The notes under the pieces were generated by a model that was given only the letters and a program-made list of their open reading frames with translations, did not search any database and had not been told where the DNA came from. Position numbers and translations under genes: made by a program. A stretch of DNA of 64,000 nt from Thamnaconus septentrionalis (lineage: Eukaryota; Chordata; Actinopteri; Tetraodontiformes; Monacanthidae). The stretch spans positions 15,340,361 to 15,404,360 of the forward strand of contig CM020501.1 of NCBI GenBank assembly GCA_009823395.1. The letters are read 5' to 3'. This document shows positions 12,150-23,800 of the stretch, one piece after another. The first letter of the stretch is position 1, and every line of letters begins with the position of its first letter.

Positions 12150-14164
12150 TGCAAGAAATGCATAAAAATAAAAATCCGAGAAAGAAGTAAGTGCATTGGT
12201 GTACAGGTTGCATTAGTGAAAATTCTAGAGAACCGAAGACCAGACAGGCCACGTTGCATCGTGGCGTGCACTCACTCTGCCGCTCCCTGTTGTTGCAGAA
12301 ACACAACCGTAAACAGGCGAGCGGCCATACGGCGATCCACTGTGAAAGAAAGCGTTCGGAGGCACATCAAAGTATGGAGATCCGCCCCCTTCAGCCTCAC
12401 TTCCCAGTGACCCCCTCGTTCGGGCTCAGCCGATCTTCCAAAACAGGTCATCTTTAGTTCTTCAACTTGACAATCTCCTGCTGGCCCGGCTTATCCACAC
12501 CCCATTCCTTTCTCCTTCCCTTGCTCCTGGAAGAAAAGAGACAGAGACAAGGGGATTTGCCTCACGGTAGGTAGCTGTTTTATGTGAAGCATATGAGAGA
12601 GCGGAGAAGAAAGGCGAGAGGTTTTTTGGCGAGGCTTGGCAAAGAGAGCCAGGAGCCCACTTGAGGAGCAGCGGGTCTTAGAGCTGGACAATTTGTTTGG
12701 AGAAGCCCTCTGCAGCCAAAAGGGGGATTAAGCTGCGCACAGGTTCCCATGGAACCAGGCGAGGTGGAGAGGAGGCCTTTCAGGGGTAACCACACCCCTG
12801 GAAGGCTGCTGAGGTGCACATGCATGTGAACGCACACGCACGGAGGCAGCGGGTAGGAACAGCAGGCACCGCGAGTAATATTTGTTACAGGTAACAGGAG
12901 AAAATGAGCATTTGCTGAACCTCCAAAAAATGCATAGGCGCACAATGTTTAATTAGCAGCAAAGCCACTAAAAATGTTCAGATGGAGTTGAATAACGTGG
13001 TTTTGGTTGATGATTCTGTATTTTTGTTTGGATTCAAGGTAGTTGTTGTGGTGTTGCAGAGTTGCATTTCAATACACAGTTTTCTACCATTTTCACCAAA
13101 AGTTTGTGACATTGACGATCACAGCAGCTCCTCTTTGCCAAATGCAGTCAGGCAGCCTGTGCTGCACCTATTCCAAATGTTCATGGTGCAGTCTCCGTTT
13201 TATTCTGACTCATTTGCTGGTATAATAGCGGCAGGGACAACTGCCATCTACTGGACAAGTCCAAGAATCACATTTCTATTCAGTCAGCGTCAATAGTCCA
13301 AGGTAAAAATCCTTGAGCAGACAAATCACGTTTGCTGTTGGTTTTGGTATTAAGTTAACAGAATGACAAACAAACAAAGAAAAAACAAAATTAATTTCAC
13401 ATTTTCCTTAATCATTTTAGTTTATTATAACATTACAGTTACATTTCTGGATTGTTAACTGAGCTAAAACAAAAGACACTGAAATTTGCCTGCCTGGAGG
13501 TAATTTTAACGTTTCACCAAAATCAGCAAATTTGGAAAAACGAAAAATATCCTCACTGGGTGTAAGAGCGAAGCCGAGTGCCTTGCTTCTGCTCTGCTTG
13601 ACCCTAAATTACCTGGGTGACGCGCCCGCTAGTGTTGCTATGTTAATGCTCAAGAAAAAACGATCATCACACCTCTCTTGCGATGAAAAAAGGGGTTTCA
13701 ACATTTATTCCAGTCCACTTAAATCCCAAGCAAAACAAAACAAACATTTGCTCCTCCGGGTCAAACACCTGACAACAACAGTTGCACTGACATGGCTGCC
13801 TTTATGACCCTGAACCACAAACAATACCGCAATACAGCGACACCCACAGCATAAAGAGTGTAACATCAACTGTCTCACTGGCTCAGATAAAAACAACATT
13901 TTGGCTGCTATACTGGGTTTTCCACAAGGACTGTATTGTGATGGTTTGGGATCATTCTAATTTAAAAAGAATTCTATATGACTCTCCATCCTTCATGGTT
14001 TACAAGGTTAAATATCAAACAAACTAAATATCACATTTTCTATCAGTAAAAAAGTCTTTGTAGATATCTAAAAATCCACTGAAATCTGTAACTAAACCCA
14101 TTTTAAATAACATGCTTCCTCATTCAATATTTACTATATGACAAACATATTATTAGTTAGACTT
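12148..14164. other. Intergenic DNA, no gene seen
   Basis: Mixed composition. The part at 12,200-12,900 is richer in GC and CpG than its surroundings, but I could not find a coding frame with splice sites. The rest is AT-rich. Confidence 0.45.
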
Positions 14165-14705
14165 TGGTTCACAAATGCTGGTTATTTCCCCCAAAAAGAG
14201 ACCATTTTTTTCAGGGTCTCGGACTCGGAGGCATTTTCACTTGGTCTTGTCTCGACCTCGGACTGGGTGGACTTGGGATTTTTGATCAAGACTGGTCAAG
14301 ACTCAGGCAACACAATGACAGATGCAGTTTTACACTCTGTTTGCGACACCCAGAGTAACACACCCTTTATTCCAAGTAAATTTATTTTTAAATTGTATTT
14401 TATGAAGCAAAGATGTTTTTTTGAAATCGGTTCAAAATAGTTGGCAAAGCAGCAAAATGTTAAAACAATTAAAAGATACCTTGCTGATACGATGTTGCTG
14501 TTCCATTTAGAAGCAAACTTGATTTAAAAAAAAAAAAGATACTGGTCAATTTTATCTGTTTCGTTGTTATTTTTCTTTGATATATAAATTCTTGGTCTAG
14601 TCTCGGTCTTGATCCCCTAATATCTTGCTCTGGTCTTGATCTCGATACTCTCTAGTTTAGATAATGCCTTGGTCTCGATTGGTGCGGTTTTGACTACAAC
14701 ACTAT
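14165..14705. mobile_element. Decayed dispersed repeat with GGTCTCGG-type words
   Basis: The ends of this stretch are dense in variants of TCTCGGACTCGG and TTGGTCTAGTCTCGGTCTTG, and it finishes TTTTGACTACAACACTA. I recall this combination as a common non-autonomous fish DNA-transposon family whose ends read CAGTGTTGTAGTC. The middle is diverged. The class (possibly hAT-like) is an inference. Confidence 0.5.
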
Positions 14706-14929
14706 CACAAAGGGAACCAATTCCAATTCTTATGTCACCCAGACCGGTGTCAGCGGATGATAACAGTGAGGTGTCGACTTATTTCAATCCAATTTTAAAA
14801 TATTTGGAAACGTCCAACAAAGTATGGACTTTCCAGAAGTGCATTTTTGTGGATGGTTATAAACAGTGGGCTAAATACATAATCTCAATAACAGATGCTC
14901 CGGACTGCTTTGTGAATGCACGGCATTAA

Positions 14930-15610
14930 CACAGCATTGTTGTTGTGCGACACTGTTGGACCCCAGCGGTCGCATTGCCATCGAAGCAGCTGCTGAAAAC
15001 AACCGCCGCCCGGCCCTTCCCGCTGAAGCCCCTCCCACCGAGGCCCTGACCAGTAGTGGCGTTGGCCCACGGCAACCTGGGAAATCTTCCATGCGCCAGT
15101 ACCACCCCAGCGGAGAATCCAACAACTGGTAGCGCTACTGTCAACACCCCCGCGTACATGCCACACCAAGCTGGGCTTAGCCTTGTGGCAAACATAGCGC
15201 AGATTAGCATGCCAGTGGTCCTCCCCTCCAAACATCTACGACGGCATTAGCGCACGCTAAGTCAAGGGCGATCTGGAGAGCCAGCTGTCAAGTGGAGGGA
15301 ATTCCTGGGGCTCCGCTCAAGGTCGCTCCCACCATTCAGAGCAACGGCGATCCGCCGCGGCTCCCACGCTAGGTGTTAACTCGGCATCGCTAACAGTTTA
15401 GCTTGGGCGGCCCGACATGATTGAGAGAGGGTCTTAACTGGTGTTTTCCATTCGCAGCAGCAGCGTTCTGCCGCGGTGTGTGATCGTCACCTGTTGCACC
15501 GTCACTATGTGTCGCATGAGGGAGGTCACACGCGCTATTTACGGGAAACGCTGAGACTATTTCTGGAACACGGATGTTTGAGGTTCCGGACAGATGGATT
15601 CGGGCTAGTT
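14930..15610. other. GC- and CpG-rich island of unknown nature
   Basis: An abrupt GC-rich block inside AT-rich DNA. It has many CpG and many GCTA/TAGC words (for example TTAGCGCACGCTAAG and GCTAACAGTTTAGC). It abuts the repeat at 14.2-14.7 kb. It could be the 5' part of a retroelement, a processed fragment or an isolated CpG island. No convincing protein was recognised in either strand, although one minus-strand frame stays open for about 116 codons. Confidence 0.4.
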
Positions 15611-15996
15611 GGCGGCGGATGTTGAGGCCTGATGAGGGGCTGCACAGTAAATCATGATGTTTGTCTAAATTCTTTTCTATCTTTAAGGAGACACATTGTT
15701 GCAATAACTGTTCAGGGGCTCAACGCAACCACATATTATGTCCTCCTCTACAGCTTCGCAATAGAGGTCAACATTCACCAACAAATGCAATCTTTTTGCT
15801 CCCGTTCAAGAAAAAAAGTGACATCATTGACATTTACTTTCAGGATTTCTCTTTGACACCCGTGAGAGGGATCACTGGGTGACAGGCAACATGTCAAGAC
15901 CTTAAAGAAGGTGAGATGATCATTTTAGATTAATCTATTTGAGTAATCTGATGATGAACAGAAAAAAAATGATGAGATTTTTGACAATAAGTTAGG

Positions 15997-16030
15997 AGTG
16001 TGCCAGAGGATGTTTTACCTCTGGCACACT
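15997..16030. repeat. Perfect 13-bp hairpin
   Basis: AGTGTGCCAGAGG at 15,997-16,009 is followed by an 8-base loop and its exact complement at 16,018-16,030. No pyrimidine-rich or T-run context suggests a processed RNA. Confidence 0.9.
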
Positions 16031-16128
16031 TGTAGTGTAGTTGTTTGCTTTTTTTTTTTATTACCAAAAGAGTTGATTCACAGGTAAACAATGGCGAGAA
16101 AGGGGACATTTCCCATTTGGACACACAG

Positions 16129-16245
16129 TCATCGGCCACTTTATTGGGTACACCTTGCAAGTGACTGCCTTGGAGTTTATATCCACGTGAATGCACTGCA
16201 TCAAGGTCGGATCGTTGTGCGTTCACAGATGCTCTTCTGCGCAAA
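16129..16245 (-). mobile_element. Internally deleted Tc1/mariner-like element fragment
   Basis: ATCGGCCACTTTATTGGGTACACC is the familiar terminal phrase of a fish Tc1-like family. About 50 bases later comes TCAAGGTCGGATCGTTGTGC, then a stretch ending CAGATGCTCTTCTGC, which matches part of that element's transposase region on the reverse strand. Most of the element between them is absent. It carries no intact gene. Confidence 0.65.
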
Positions 16246-16478
16246 TCGTACACGTGATTCACATGCAATCACAAACATACACTGACCTGAACCAAACTTG
16301 AGGGTCAGCTCAACACATTTGCAAGACCCACTCTTGCACGCGCTCGTCTGAGCAGGCGGTCAGCGGGGCCCATTCAGGCCCGAGCCCAGTTCCTGTTCTG
16401 CAGGCTTCACCAATTCACGCTGATTTTAATTACTGCCAGCAGGGCAGCCAGAGACACAGAGAGACAGTTGCAGCATTA

Positions 16479-16501
16479 GAAGAAGAAGAAGAAGAAGAAG
16501 A
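16479..16501. repeat. (GAA)n microsatellite
   Basis: A GAA trinucleotide run of about 23 bases, ending in an A run. Confidence 0.9.
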
Positions 16502-17167
16502 AAAAATGCGACGGGTTACGCCTCAGACAGTCCTCTCTGCGTTCCCCTCCCTTGTCACTCTTTCTAGTCCTCCCATCCCCGGTTGCCCCCTCCCTCCCTC
16601 TAATCCATTGGTGGAATTTCACTCGACAAGTGATCAAAGCCCAGTCGCGCGATGCCAGGTGCGGCTGCATCTTCAACCGTTGACAACCACCTAGCAATTT
16701 TTTTAGCCGCCTCCCCCTCCACCACCTCCTCGTCTATAGAAAAAAAAACCCAGAGAAAACCTAAACAAAGCTGGAAGCACTGCTGTGTGTGTTTGAGTCC
16801 GTAAGAAAAAAAAAACTCTTCCTTTCCCCTCCACCTCCATTATTTTTTAAGACTTTATTCTTTTTTTTCCCTTCCAGAGATGGAAGGGGGAGAGGGGAGA
16901 CGGGAGGTGGGTGGTGGTGGGGTGGTGGTGCTGGGTTAGGAATGTTTTTCCCTTCTTTTTGACACTGATCTGTGTTACCTTGTCTCCCGTACCCCTCAGC
17001 GCACTGTGTGGCGGCTGGTTTGAGGAGTTGTGTGACAGTAAATTACGGCACTCTTGAGACAGACGAGCAGCAGGAGTCGGGGAACAGAGAGAGGATGCAC
17101 GGCGGGGATTAGGTTTTATTAAGACTCCGCCACCACCGATGGGCACAACAACACAGCGTGTTGTTCG

Positions 17168-17170
<3 letters not shown>

Positions 17171-17200
<30 letters not shown>
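17171..17200. repeat. (GT)n microsatellite
   Basis: About 15 GT units, uninterrupted. Confidence 0.95.
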
Positions 17201-17201
<1 letters not shown>

Positions 17202-17911
17202 TGAGTGAATGAGCGCGGGATACGGCACAAAGTGTCTTTCACAACCTATAGGTGGTCCCCTAGTGAAGGAAGACAGGCATTACCTCTAATGGGTATTTTA
17301 TGTCTAAAAGTGTCAGAGTGCTTGTAAAAGAGAACGTTGGCTAGATTATTACAGTGCAAACACAGGACTGGTGTTGCAAATAGAAAGCAAAGGTTTATAT
17401 AAATATATAATAGCTGTGATGTTTTTTGATTTGATTTGATTTCTCCTCTCTGGAGAATAAAACTTTTTCTTTTTGCGCGCAAATAAAAACCTCAGAGGCT
17501 GAAGCCCCAGCGGACCATTGTTACGGCAGAAAACTGAGCGAAAATTGATGCAGCTGTGTTTTAACTGGAGTTGAAGAGAGTGATGACGCTCAGCGTGATG
17601 TCATGTTGGATGGAGACTCAAGAGACTGCTGTGTTTACTTTGTCTTCTTGACTTTTTGTTTTTATGCAATCGCGGTTGAACGATCACAGACATTACGCCT
17701 GTAAGCTTTATTTTCTGGTTTTGGTTTTCAGGTGCAACACGATGTAATATGTATGATGAGTGTTCAACCTGTGAAGAAGTCTGGGAGAAAGGTGGAGAAA
17801 CCCCATTGCACCAACGGCAACGCAGCAAAACTTAAATTAATTTAAGCTCCAGAGTTCCTCTTGAAAGCAACAGAGAAATAGAGAGAATCCAATAGACCAA
17901 GGAAATTTGGG

Positions 17912-17914
<3 letters not shown>

Positions 17915-17957
<43 letters not shown>

Positions 17958-18092
17958 GCTGCATGTGTGAATCTTCCAACCCAACCTTTTGGTTTTGTTT
18001 CGTGTTTGTTGGGTGAGTTACTGACTGGTGGGACAGCAAGTGAAGCTCAGTTGGCCTCCGGCTGTTGCACACACACACACACACGCACGCAT

Positions 18093-18126
<34 letters not shown>

Positions 18127-18147
18127 GCACACACACACACACACACT
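17915..18147. repeat. Opposed (GT)20 and (CA)/(GCAC)n arrays
   Basis: (GT)20 spans about 17,915-17,954. About 113 bases later (18,068-18,147) comes a compound CA - GCAC - CA array of about 80 bases. The two are complementary in sense, so the single strand could fold into a long hairpin around the intervening unique DNA. Confidence 0.9.
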
Positions 18148-18978
18148 CACTGCATCAACATCATTTTCAGAAAACTAAAACTTTTGAGGCTTGAAGCTGC
18201 TGAACCAAAAAAACAAAACAAATCTCTTCGTGTCCATATCGGCTGAAACACAACACAGCTACTCATGTTTACATAATTGCATGTCGTGCTGTCGGAAGCT
18301 ACGGTGGGAGTTTCTGCTGAAAATACGTGACACCCCCGCCGTTGGCGAGACCAGTCGAGCTTCTGCGTTTACTGGACACTGAGACAAGAGTGGAGACGAG
18401 TTTTGTTTTTGTTCTGTTGTCTTATTTACGCTGATGTCCTCAGTGGTGTCAGCGGTCCGCCGGGTAGAATTCTTTTCCTCTGTTAAACTGTTAACTGTTT
18501 CCATATAGTGTGAGAGTAAACCTGACATCGGGGGAAGAAAACAAAAAACAAAACCTTACTTAAGTAACTCAGCACCAACACGTTGGGCGCCAGGAACGGT
18601 GATGATGATCACTTTAAAGAAAAATCAAGGGAAAATATTCAGCCAATTCCTTTCAAGTCGCTGCGAAAATGAACCGTTGTGGAAGAGGAAAAGAGGGGGC
18701 CGGAGAAAGTCTCTCCTGGCTGTTAAATTGGATGTGCATATGACAAATTTCAAAGGCTGTCAAAATAAAAAAAAAAGAGAAAGAAGAGAGAGGAGGGAGT
18801 AGAATAAAGGATCGGGGGGTGGTGGTGGTGGGGCTGGGGGGTAGAAATACATTTACATCATAAATGCACAGGTTCCCTTTCAATGGACCTCTTCAAAACT
18901 CTGTCAGGCTTTTAATGGCAGCCAAGTTCAAAGTGGCACTAGACTCCCACTGCTCCCACAGATAGAAGTAGAACACTG
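18148..18978. other. Intergenic DNA, no gene seen
   Basis: No coding frame or repeat is recognised. Purine-rich low-complexity patches occur near 18,760-18,840. Confidence 0.4.
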
Positions 18979-19017
<39 letters not shown>

Positions 19018-19018
19018 G
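18979..19018. repeat. (GT)n microsatellite, imperfect
   Basis: A GTGTATGTGTG start followed by about 15 GT units. A short CA run lies at about 19,182-19,200. Confidence 0.9.
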
Positions 19019-19257
19019 ACTGTAGCATGTGAACCAATCCCCCCCCCATCCATCCCAGATCCTCACCCGCTTCCTCTGCTCGTGTCCTATTGTGCGCGTT
19101 CGTGTGTGTGTTTGTAGGTGTGTGCTAGCGACTGAAGGGTGCGCACGAGGGAACTGATGGCAGCCCCTCATGCCCCCCCCCCCACACACACACACACACA
19201 CTTTGAACCCCTTCCTCTGCACAACCTGTCGTCCCACATCCAAACAGCGCCACTAGC

Positions 19258-19762
19258 TGCTTTTCCATTACAGTGACAAAGTACAATTGCGATTTACAGG
19301 TGTTTCCATTGAATGGTGTGAAGCGCATACGCCGTAAATCTGGCAAAGTCTCGTCTTGCAGGACGCAATTCAAGTAAAATCTCGTCCCGCGACATTTATG
19401 AGAGTTAGGTTTGCTCTTGTTCGTTTATGTTTGTTTCATGCCAAGAATGGTTGTTATATTTTTCTCTTTGATTACTTGTAAAAAAAATATCATAATATTA
19501 TAACAAAACACACCATTTCCTCTTGAAGTGAACTGGTCACGTGACCCCCGTACGTAACGTCACGCCAGGCGACTTGTAAATGCGAAAAAAGTGTTTCTAT
19601 GACACTTCTGCAATTTGAACGTCTGTAAAACCCCCTCATGAGGGCGTAAAATCCTTATAGCGATATTTGAGAGTTTTTTTCTCGAAATTTGGGTGTCTCC
19701 ATTACCAGTTTTTTATCGCGATATTTAGATTTTGCGCAATTCTAGGTGTAATGGAAAACGCA
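19258..19762. mobile_element. MITE-like element with terminal inverted repeats
   Basis: The left end TGCTTTTCCATTACA (19,258-19,272) is the inverse of the right end TGTAATGGAAAACGCA (19,747-19,762), apart from one extra base. The subterminal regions also agree loosely, with an AATTGCG word on both sides. The element is about 505 bases, AT-rich inside, and has no coding frame. Size and structure fit a miniature inverted-repeat DNA transposon. The superfamily is not decided because the flanking target duplication is unclear. Confidence 0.65.
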
Positions 19763-20129
19763 TTAATGCTTTCCCTTCTCCTTCTCCGGCTCAGCCTTCC
19801 ACTCCCGTCCCTGCTTCCTCCTCCCAGTTTGCTCTGGACAGGCTGGTGAGAAGTGGTGGTGGGTGGTGATGAGCTGGTTGGTTGGTTGGTTGGGGGGTGT
19901 TCTGCTGAAAAATGGGCGTCTTGGGGAGCGTTGCGAACGTTTGTGAAAGTGCTCCGGATCCCCAGCCAACCTAGCCGTGCCCCACGGTGATATCCCTGCA
20001 TCAAAGCCACAAATCTTCCTCGTTTTCTTCGCCTCTTTTACCCCCTCCGCCCCACTCCAACCCCCACACATCCCTTCCCTTCCCTTCCTCTCCCCTTTCT
20101 CCCCCCTCCCTCTGTCTCTTTTTCCACGG

Positions 20130-20800
20130 TGGCACTTCCAGCGGGGCTCCGAATGTTTAAACTTTGCACATCAGCCTCATTACGGAGCCTCAAAGCCTTC
20201 CATCGATTTTAAAGGGCGCTCATTTGAATTTTTAATCACACGTATGTACGGCTGCTGCGCTCAGCAACTCCGACGGCAGGCACATGTGCACGCGCCCGAG
20301 CACGGGCACAGGCGAGAGTAACGCACGCATCCTCTCATCTCCGCTCCTTCAGCTCTTTCAAAGTGCTCTGCCTCTTGAAGTTTCAAGTTCAAACTTCCGC
20401 GCAGGAAAAAAAAAGAAAGGGGAAAAAAGAGAGGAAAAAAACTCCCCCCCAAAAAAAGTCGTGGCTAATGTTGCGGCGATGAGCTTGAATTTGGAGCGAT
20501 AAGCGCGGGCGCGCGCGGCCTCTGCCTCCATTGTGAGCGAGGTGGCACTGCTTGTGGGCGGCGGAGCGCTTGACTGGAGTTAACAGCAGCGTTGGATTGC
20601 CTCGGCGAGGTGCTGCTTTAGTGCCACCGCCGCCTTTGATGTCCAATATGTAGTTTGAGCGTACAAAATATTATATATATATATGAATATATCTATAAAA
20701 TATACACTCGCTCTCTGGCTCAATCCCCTCGGTGGCTGCACTGTAGCTCGCGCGAAGAGCCCGCTCACGCTTGGTTACCATGTGCACACAAAGTCCTGGC
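20130..20800. promoter_or_regulatory. CpG-rich promoter-like island without an assigned gene
   Basis: CpG-dense sequence with GCGCGGGCGCGCGCGG near 20,504-20,520, a GGGCGGCGGAGCGC GC-box-like word and flanking pyrimidine tracts. It looks like the 5' end of a housekeeping or developmental gene. No clear coding exon follows within a few kb on either strand. It may start a non-coding RNA, a distant first exon or an orphan island. Confidence 0.35.
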
Positions 20801-23800
20801 TAAGCTACAGAGAGACTTTGTCACTCAAGCAATAACAGGGAAAAAGGAGAAAGAATCCTTTAGATCTTCCCGCAAGAAGTACACCTTTGAATCTGAATTT
20901 CCTTGCAGGAGGAAAAAAAAAAGCGCTTTGAAAAATCTAATGCATAAACATTATTCTACCCTCCCTCCACCCCTCTCTACTTCTTGCTCCCTCCATTCCC
21001 TCCCTTTCCTTTCACCTAAAGCGCACGCAGGCTTCTTCTGAGCGACTTTGGAAGAACTCCCCCCCCCTCCCTTTTTTTTAAAGTCCTCAGTAACTTAAAT
21101 AAGAGGCGGTCGGGGATTTGGATATTGTTATGTCGCATCAAAGGCAGAGATCCTCAGCTCTCCTCCCTCGCCTGTTCTCGAGCTGTCTGTCAACGCCCAG
21201 TCTTCAAGAGAGACACGTCTCCACAAGACTGATGTACTGTAATTTGATATATCCTCTGCTCCATCTTCCCAAACTCACAGTTTTTCTTTTCTCCCTCGGA
21301 AAAGAAAAAAAAATCTTTGTGGGGGTACAAGTTAGCTCCAGGGATCGAATGCAGCGATGCTAACACTGGTTCAGTCAGTTTTCCTGTTTTAAAGGTTTAT
21401 ATTTATATTTATTTTCAGCTCCTGCTGAAAAGGTTGCCTGTTTTTTTTTTTTTTTTTTTTTACCTGCAGCCTATTATTGTGAAGAATTCTCTTTTTTTAC
21501 TCTTTGACGCAATTTTTTGGGTTCAGGGACGAACATTGAAATAAATCCTTAAAATAATGCTCATGTGGGTGTGACATGATTAGCCTGCAGAATGGAAAAA
21601 GGATCCTGGTGTGGAAGGTTTCAAGCACGCAGTTTGAAAATTCTGAGAATGCTCAGCAGAAAGTTAGCTGCTCACGTGTTTGCAGCCACTGCACTGTCAT
21701 ATATGCATTTTATAAAATGGGTCAACTTTTTTTTTTTTTTTTAATCCATTTACTAGCCACCAAAATGCCCACAGAAGCTCTGGTGATGTTTTCTGATCCA
21801 CGTAACCTCCCTGGAGTCTGCAGAGGGAATGAATTCTGCCCAACACCAATGCAATGGAACGCTGAGCGTCTAACTACCCAAACAAAAAAATAAAAAACAA
21901 AGCTCATCTCCATCATCCAAGTAGCTGGAAGACCTGGTGTTCCAATATGTCTCCGCCTTCCTTTCCAGACCAAAAACCTGGATAGGAAGTTGTGTTCATG
22001 TCAGTTCTTGTGCGTGCAGTAATGTCCATTAGCATGTAAGCTAAGCTGCAGTACTCACAGAAGCTAACATGAGAACAACTCCCCACACGAAGAGGCTACA
22101 GTGGAAATATAGCCAAAGAAAATGGTGTTGAGATTACTATTTTAACACAAAGACTCCCAGACTCTGTATTGACATTATTTACTTTTTGTTTTCCTCATAG
22201 TAAGTCTTGTTCTTTTGTACCTGGAAACTCAAGAATGGTTACGTGCATGAGATAACCAGAATTCCATGGATTGTGAAAAACAAGCATGCCAACGAGGGGT
22301 CCGACTTGTCGGAGCCCATCGACTGGATTTGCAGACACTGAGCTGCTGGGAGTTCTCCACTTCTCCCCATATGCTACCCACCCAGTGGCGCCCCACCCCT
22401 CCCTTTCTTCATTCTGTGAAGCCGCCCATGCACCTCCCCATCACTTCTCTCAGCCCCTTCCTCCTCCTCCTCATCATCCTTCCCCTCCTCCTCTGCCTTT
22501 GCACCTGCCGCTGTGAACAGCAGGATCCCAGTGTGTGATTCTGTTCATCCCTTGCTTTTTTCCTCCCCTGCTCTCACCACTCCATCCATCCATCCCTTTC
22601 TTTCATGTGTGCTCCGCTGTCAAGCCCAGCTGGATCAGGCCTGCCAGCCTCGTCACATGCACTCTTTGTTGGTTGGTGAAACAAGTGGGCCAAAAACGAT
22701 TAGCGGTTGCAACGGCTGTACCTGCGCCTCCGGAAGGGCCTTTTCAAAACCTTCGCTGTTGGCTGTATGAAAATGAGGTTATACGTGATGCATTTGTTTA
22801 GTTTTCAACTCTAAAGACCAAATATGCAACATCTATTGGCAAAAAGCAGAATCAAATGTGTATGCATACTTTCATAGGTATTTAGATGTATGAACATAAT
22901 AAACAGTGGTTTCACCCAGTGGTTATAAGCATTTATCTTTACATAAAAAGAATGATGACCTATAGTAGGTAGCCATATGATGTTTCACATTTTTATAGCA
23001 GCTCAGAAGATGGATTCACCTTGATTTTGCGATTGAACGTGACACCACAGTCACAAGATGCGATAATCCAGAGAAGTGAGAGAAAAGCTTGACAGCTAAA
23101 GTGAGGATTAGCATGGGAGTGAAACGCTCCAGGTGGAAATAGCTGAAATGAGAACAAGTAAACAGTTAGCTCTGTGCTAACAATGTGCCTTTGTGTGCTG
23201 AAGCTTCCTTTTGCCTTTGAATGTGCCTGCTTCCTGTCTCATCTCTAGTGTTGAAGCTTATGTTTCGTCCAAGGTGAGAAGGCCAACCCTGCATAGGACA
23301 GCTGACAGCCAACGGTCAAAGCCTAACATCAACATCACATCACTGATGAAGACTACAGAAAGCTTGAGAGAGACAAGAGTCTGTGCTGGACGCAAAAGAA
23401 AGTCTGTTATGGCTATTATGCCCCCTGTGTGCCATTGGGTTACATGGCTTGGTTACTTTGGTGAGATTTATGCATTCAGGTTTTGGGTTGCACTGGGTTT
23501 TAGGTTTAAGGAAAACTGTTTAGATATGATTACACACCAGACAGGAACTGTGGTGTTCTGGGTAAAAGCCATGCGTGACCGTCGCCTCGGGCCATGACCT
23601 GGGACTTTCCTGTGTTTATTTGTGCTTTTTAAACTCCTCTTAAAAATACTTCCTTTAGCCTTTGCGAAAGGTATTTGTGCACTACTTCAGAAATTATGTC
23701 CATTGCAGTATGAAAACAAAATAGACACGAGAAGTAGCTTTTGAGAAAATGCAGTGGAGAAGGAAAAAAAATGGTAATGACGATAGAACACAACAGCCTG

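Noticed and set aside
12000..12300. Ile-Tyr repeat proteins on both strands
   Set aside because: These are translations of the (TA)n microsatellite.
14885..15235. 116-codon minus-strand frame in the GC-rich island
   Set aside because: Other phases of the same DNA are also open and no known protein is recognised. GC-rich composition explains it.
21130..21360. ATG TCG CAT frame after the CpG island, resembling the short MSRRKQ first exon of zinc-finger genes
   Set aside because: The residues do not match beyond M-S, there is no donor at the right place and the frame continues as low-quality sequence.
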